From the NCBI GenBank assembly GCA_028292435.1, contig JAQGMI010000149.1, forward strand, positions 1-64,000: a DNA stretch of 64,000 nucleotides, given 5' to 3'. Numbering within the stretch: position 1 is the stretch's first letter; each line of letters opens with the position of its first letter. A program made the translations under genes and the position numbers. This document shows positions 63,457 through 64,000 of this stretch, in pieces. The DNA comes from Betaproteobacteria bacterium. GTDB lineage: Bacteria > Pseudomonadota > Gammaproteobacteria > Burkholderiales > SG8-41. The notes under the pieces were generated by a model. The model had not been told where the DNA came from, searched no databases, and worked only from the letters and a program-made list of their open reading frames with translations.

Positions 63457-64000
63457 ATGCGTCTGACTGTATTCATCGCGCTGCTCGCCGGCATTTCCGC
63501 GGCCCACGCCCAACCCTATCCGTCGAAGCCATCACGTATCGTCGTCGGCTTTACCGCGGGCGGCCCGTCGGACATCGTGGCGCGCATCGTGGCGCAGCAG
63601 TTGACCGAGCGCATGGGGCAATCGTTCATCGTCGAAAACCGGGTCGGCGCGACCGGCACGATCGGCGCCGAACTCGTGGCGAAAGCGCCGCCCGATGGTT
63701 ATGCGCTGTATCTCGCGAGCCAGACGACGCATGCGGTCGCGCCCTACATGTACGCAAAGGTCGGCTACGATCCAATTAAGGATTTCGCAACCGTCGTGCG
63801 CGTCGTGCACAACCCGCTCCTGATGGTGGTCAATCCATCGTTCCCGGTGACCTCGATCAAGGAGTTAATCGCACTGGCGAAGTCGCGGCCGGGACAAATC
63901 AATTTCGCGACCGGCGGCATCGGCTCGTCGCCGCATATGTCGATCGAGCTCTTCAAGAGCACGACGAAAATCGAGATGGTGCCGATCCATTACAAGGGCG
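63457..64000 (+). CDS. Bug/TctC-family periplasmic receptor (3'-truncated by window edge)
   Basis: Translation from ATG 63457, preceded by GAGAGGAG, gives a signal peptide (RLTVFIALLAGISAAHAQP), then YPSKPSRIVVGFTAGGPSD, NRVGATGTIGAELVAKAPPDGYAL and FATGGIGSSPHMSIELFK, and stops at the window end in the IHYKG hinge block. About 181 residues are visible and the frame is open. It is 70 bases downstream of the GMC gene, on the same strand, so probably in its operon. Confidence 0.9.
   Translation, partial: MRLTVFIALLAGISAAHAQPYPSKPSRIVVGFTAGGPSDIVARIVAQQLTERMGQSFIVENRVGATGTIGAELVAKAPPDGYALYLASQTTHAVAPYMYAKVGYDPIKDFATVVRVVHNPLLMVVNPSFPVTSIKELIALAKSRPGQINFATGGIGSSPHMSIELFKSTTKIEMVPIHYKG

Noticed and set aside
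1..64000. CRISPR arrays, tRNA and rRNA genes, and prophage genes.
   Set aside because: Looked for regularly spaced repeats, T-loop-like GGTTCRA sequences and structural phage genes by eye on both strands; none was convincing.

Overview
The window looks like a high-G+C chromosomal segment of a betaproteobacterium, probably an uncultured or soil/freshwater member of the Burkholderiales or a close relative. The main reasons are the repeated presence of Bug/TctC periplasmic solute receptors (nine loci in 64 kb, one broken and one cut by the window edge), a PEP-CTERM sorted protein with an exosortase-associated acyltransferase, and many catabolic genes typical of Bug-rich genomes (MmgE/PrpD, CaiB CoA-transferase, GMC oxidoreductases, short-chain dehydrogenases). 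No rRNA, tRNA, CRISPR array, phage or recognisable transposase was seen.

Layout. 1-4 kb: the end of a DUF748/AsmA-like envelope protein, a decayed ABC substrate-binding gene, and a PEP-CTERM protein. 4-11.5 kb: PrpD plus Bug, a DsbA-like isomerase with a CmcJ-like oxygenase, an SMP-30 lactonase, an M20 peptidase and a DUF1080 lipoprotein. 11.5-14.85 kb: a visibly AT-rich two-gene cassette, a HEPN-like small protein translationally coupled to a 910-residue protein with a ParA-type and a second P-loop ATPase domain; this is the best candidate for an undescribed accessory or defence system. 14.85-28.3 kb: a Bug gene split by a palindromic element, the exosortase acyltransferase, MFS, an SDR with a class-II-type FNR/Anr promoter, hydrolases, an aldehyde dehydrogenase, an FkbM-like methyltransferase, a CoA-transferase and a RIO kinase. 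28.5-31.4 kb: a three-gene GMC dehydrogenase/cytochrome c system. 31.5-33.6 kb: a methyltransferase and two convergent thiol-redox genes, a FrnE/DsbA-like protein and a peroxiredoxin, each carrying an in-frame TGA exactly at the catalytic cysteine; both are read here as selenoproteins. 33.6-36.6 kb: MATE, SDR and a divergent TetR. 36.6-46.3 kb: more Bug/SDR/GST/hydrolase/hydroxyacid dehydrogenase genes, a CBS protein and a second PrpD. 46.4-50 kb: a signalling group of an FHA-tailed cyclase, a haem-binding sensor and a Ser/Thr kinase with a duplicated tail. 50-64 kb: a CoxL-like molybdenum hydroxylase with a TauD-type dioxygenase, Bug plus enolase-superfamily enzyme, aconitase, a split ThDP-dependent decarboxylase flanked by two Bug genes, and a choline-dehydrogenase-like GMC enzyme followed by a ninth Bug gene.

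How it fits together. Most operons pair one periplasmic receptor with one or two enzymes for an organic acid or similar carbon source, with no TctA/TctB membrane subunits nearby. The receptors are therefore either served by membrane components encoded elsewhere or act as sensors. The selenoprotein pair predicts that the genome encodes SelA, SelB, SelC and SelD outside this window. Functional assignments rest on motif recognition by eye; substrates are mostly unknown.
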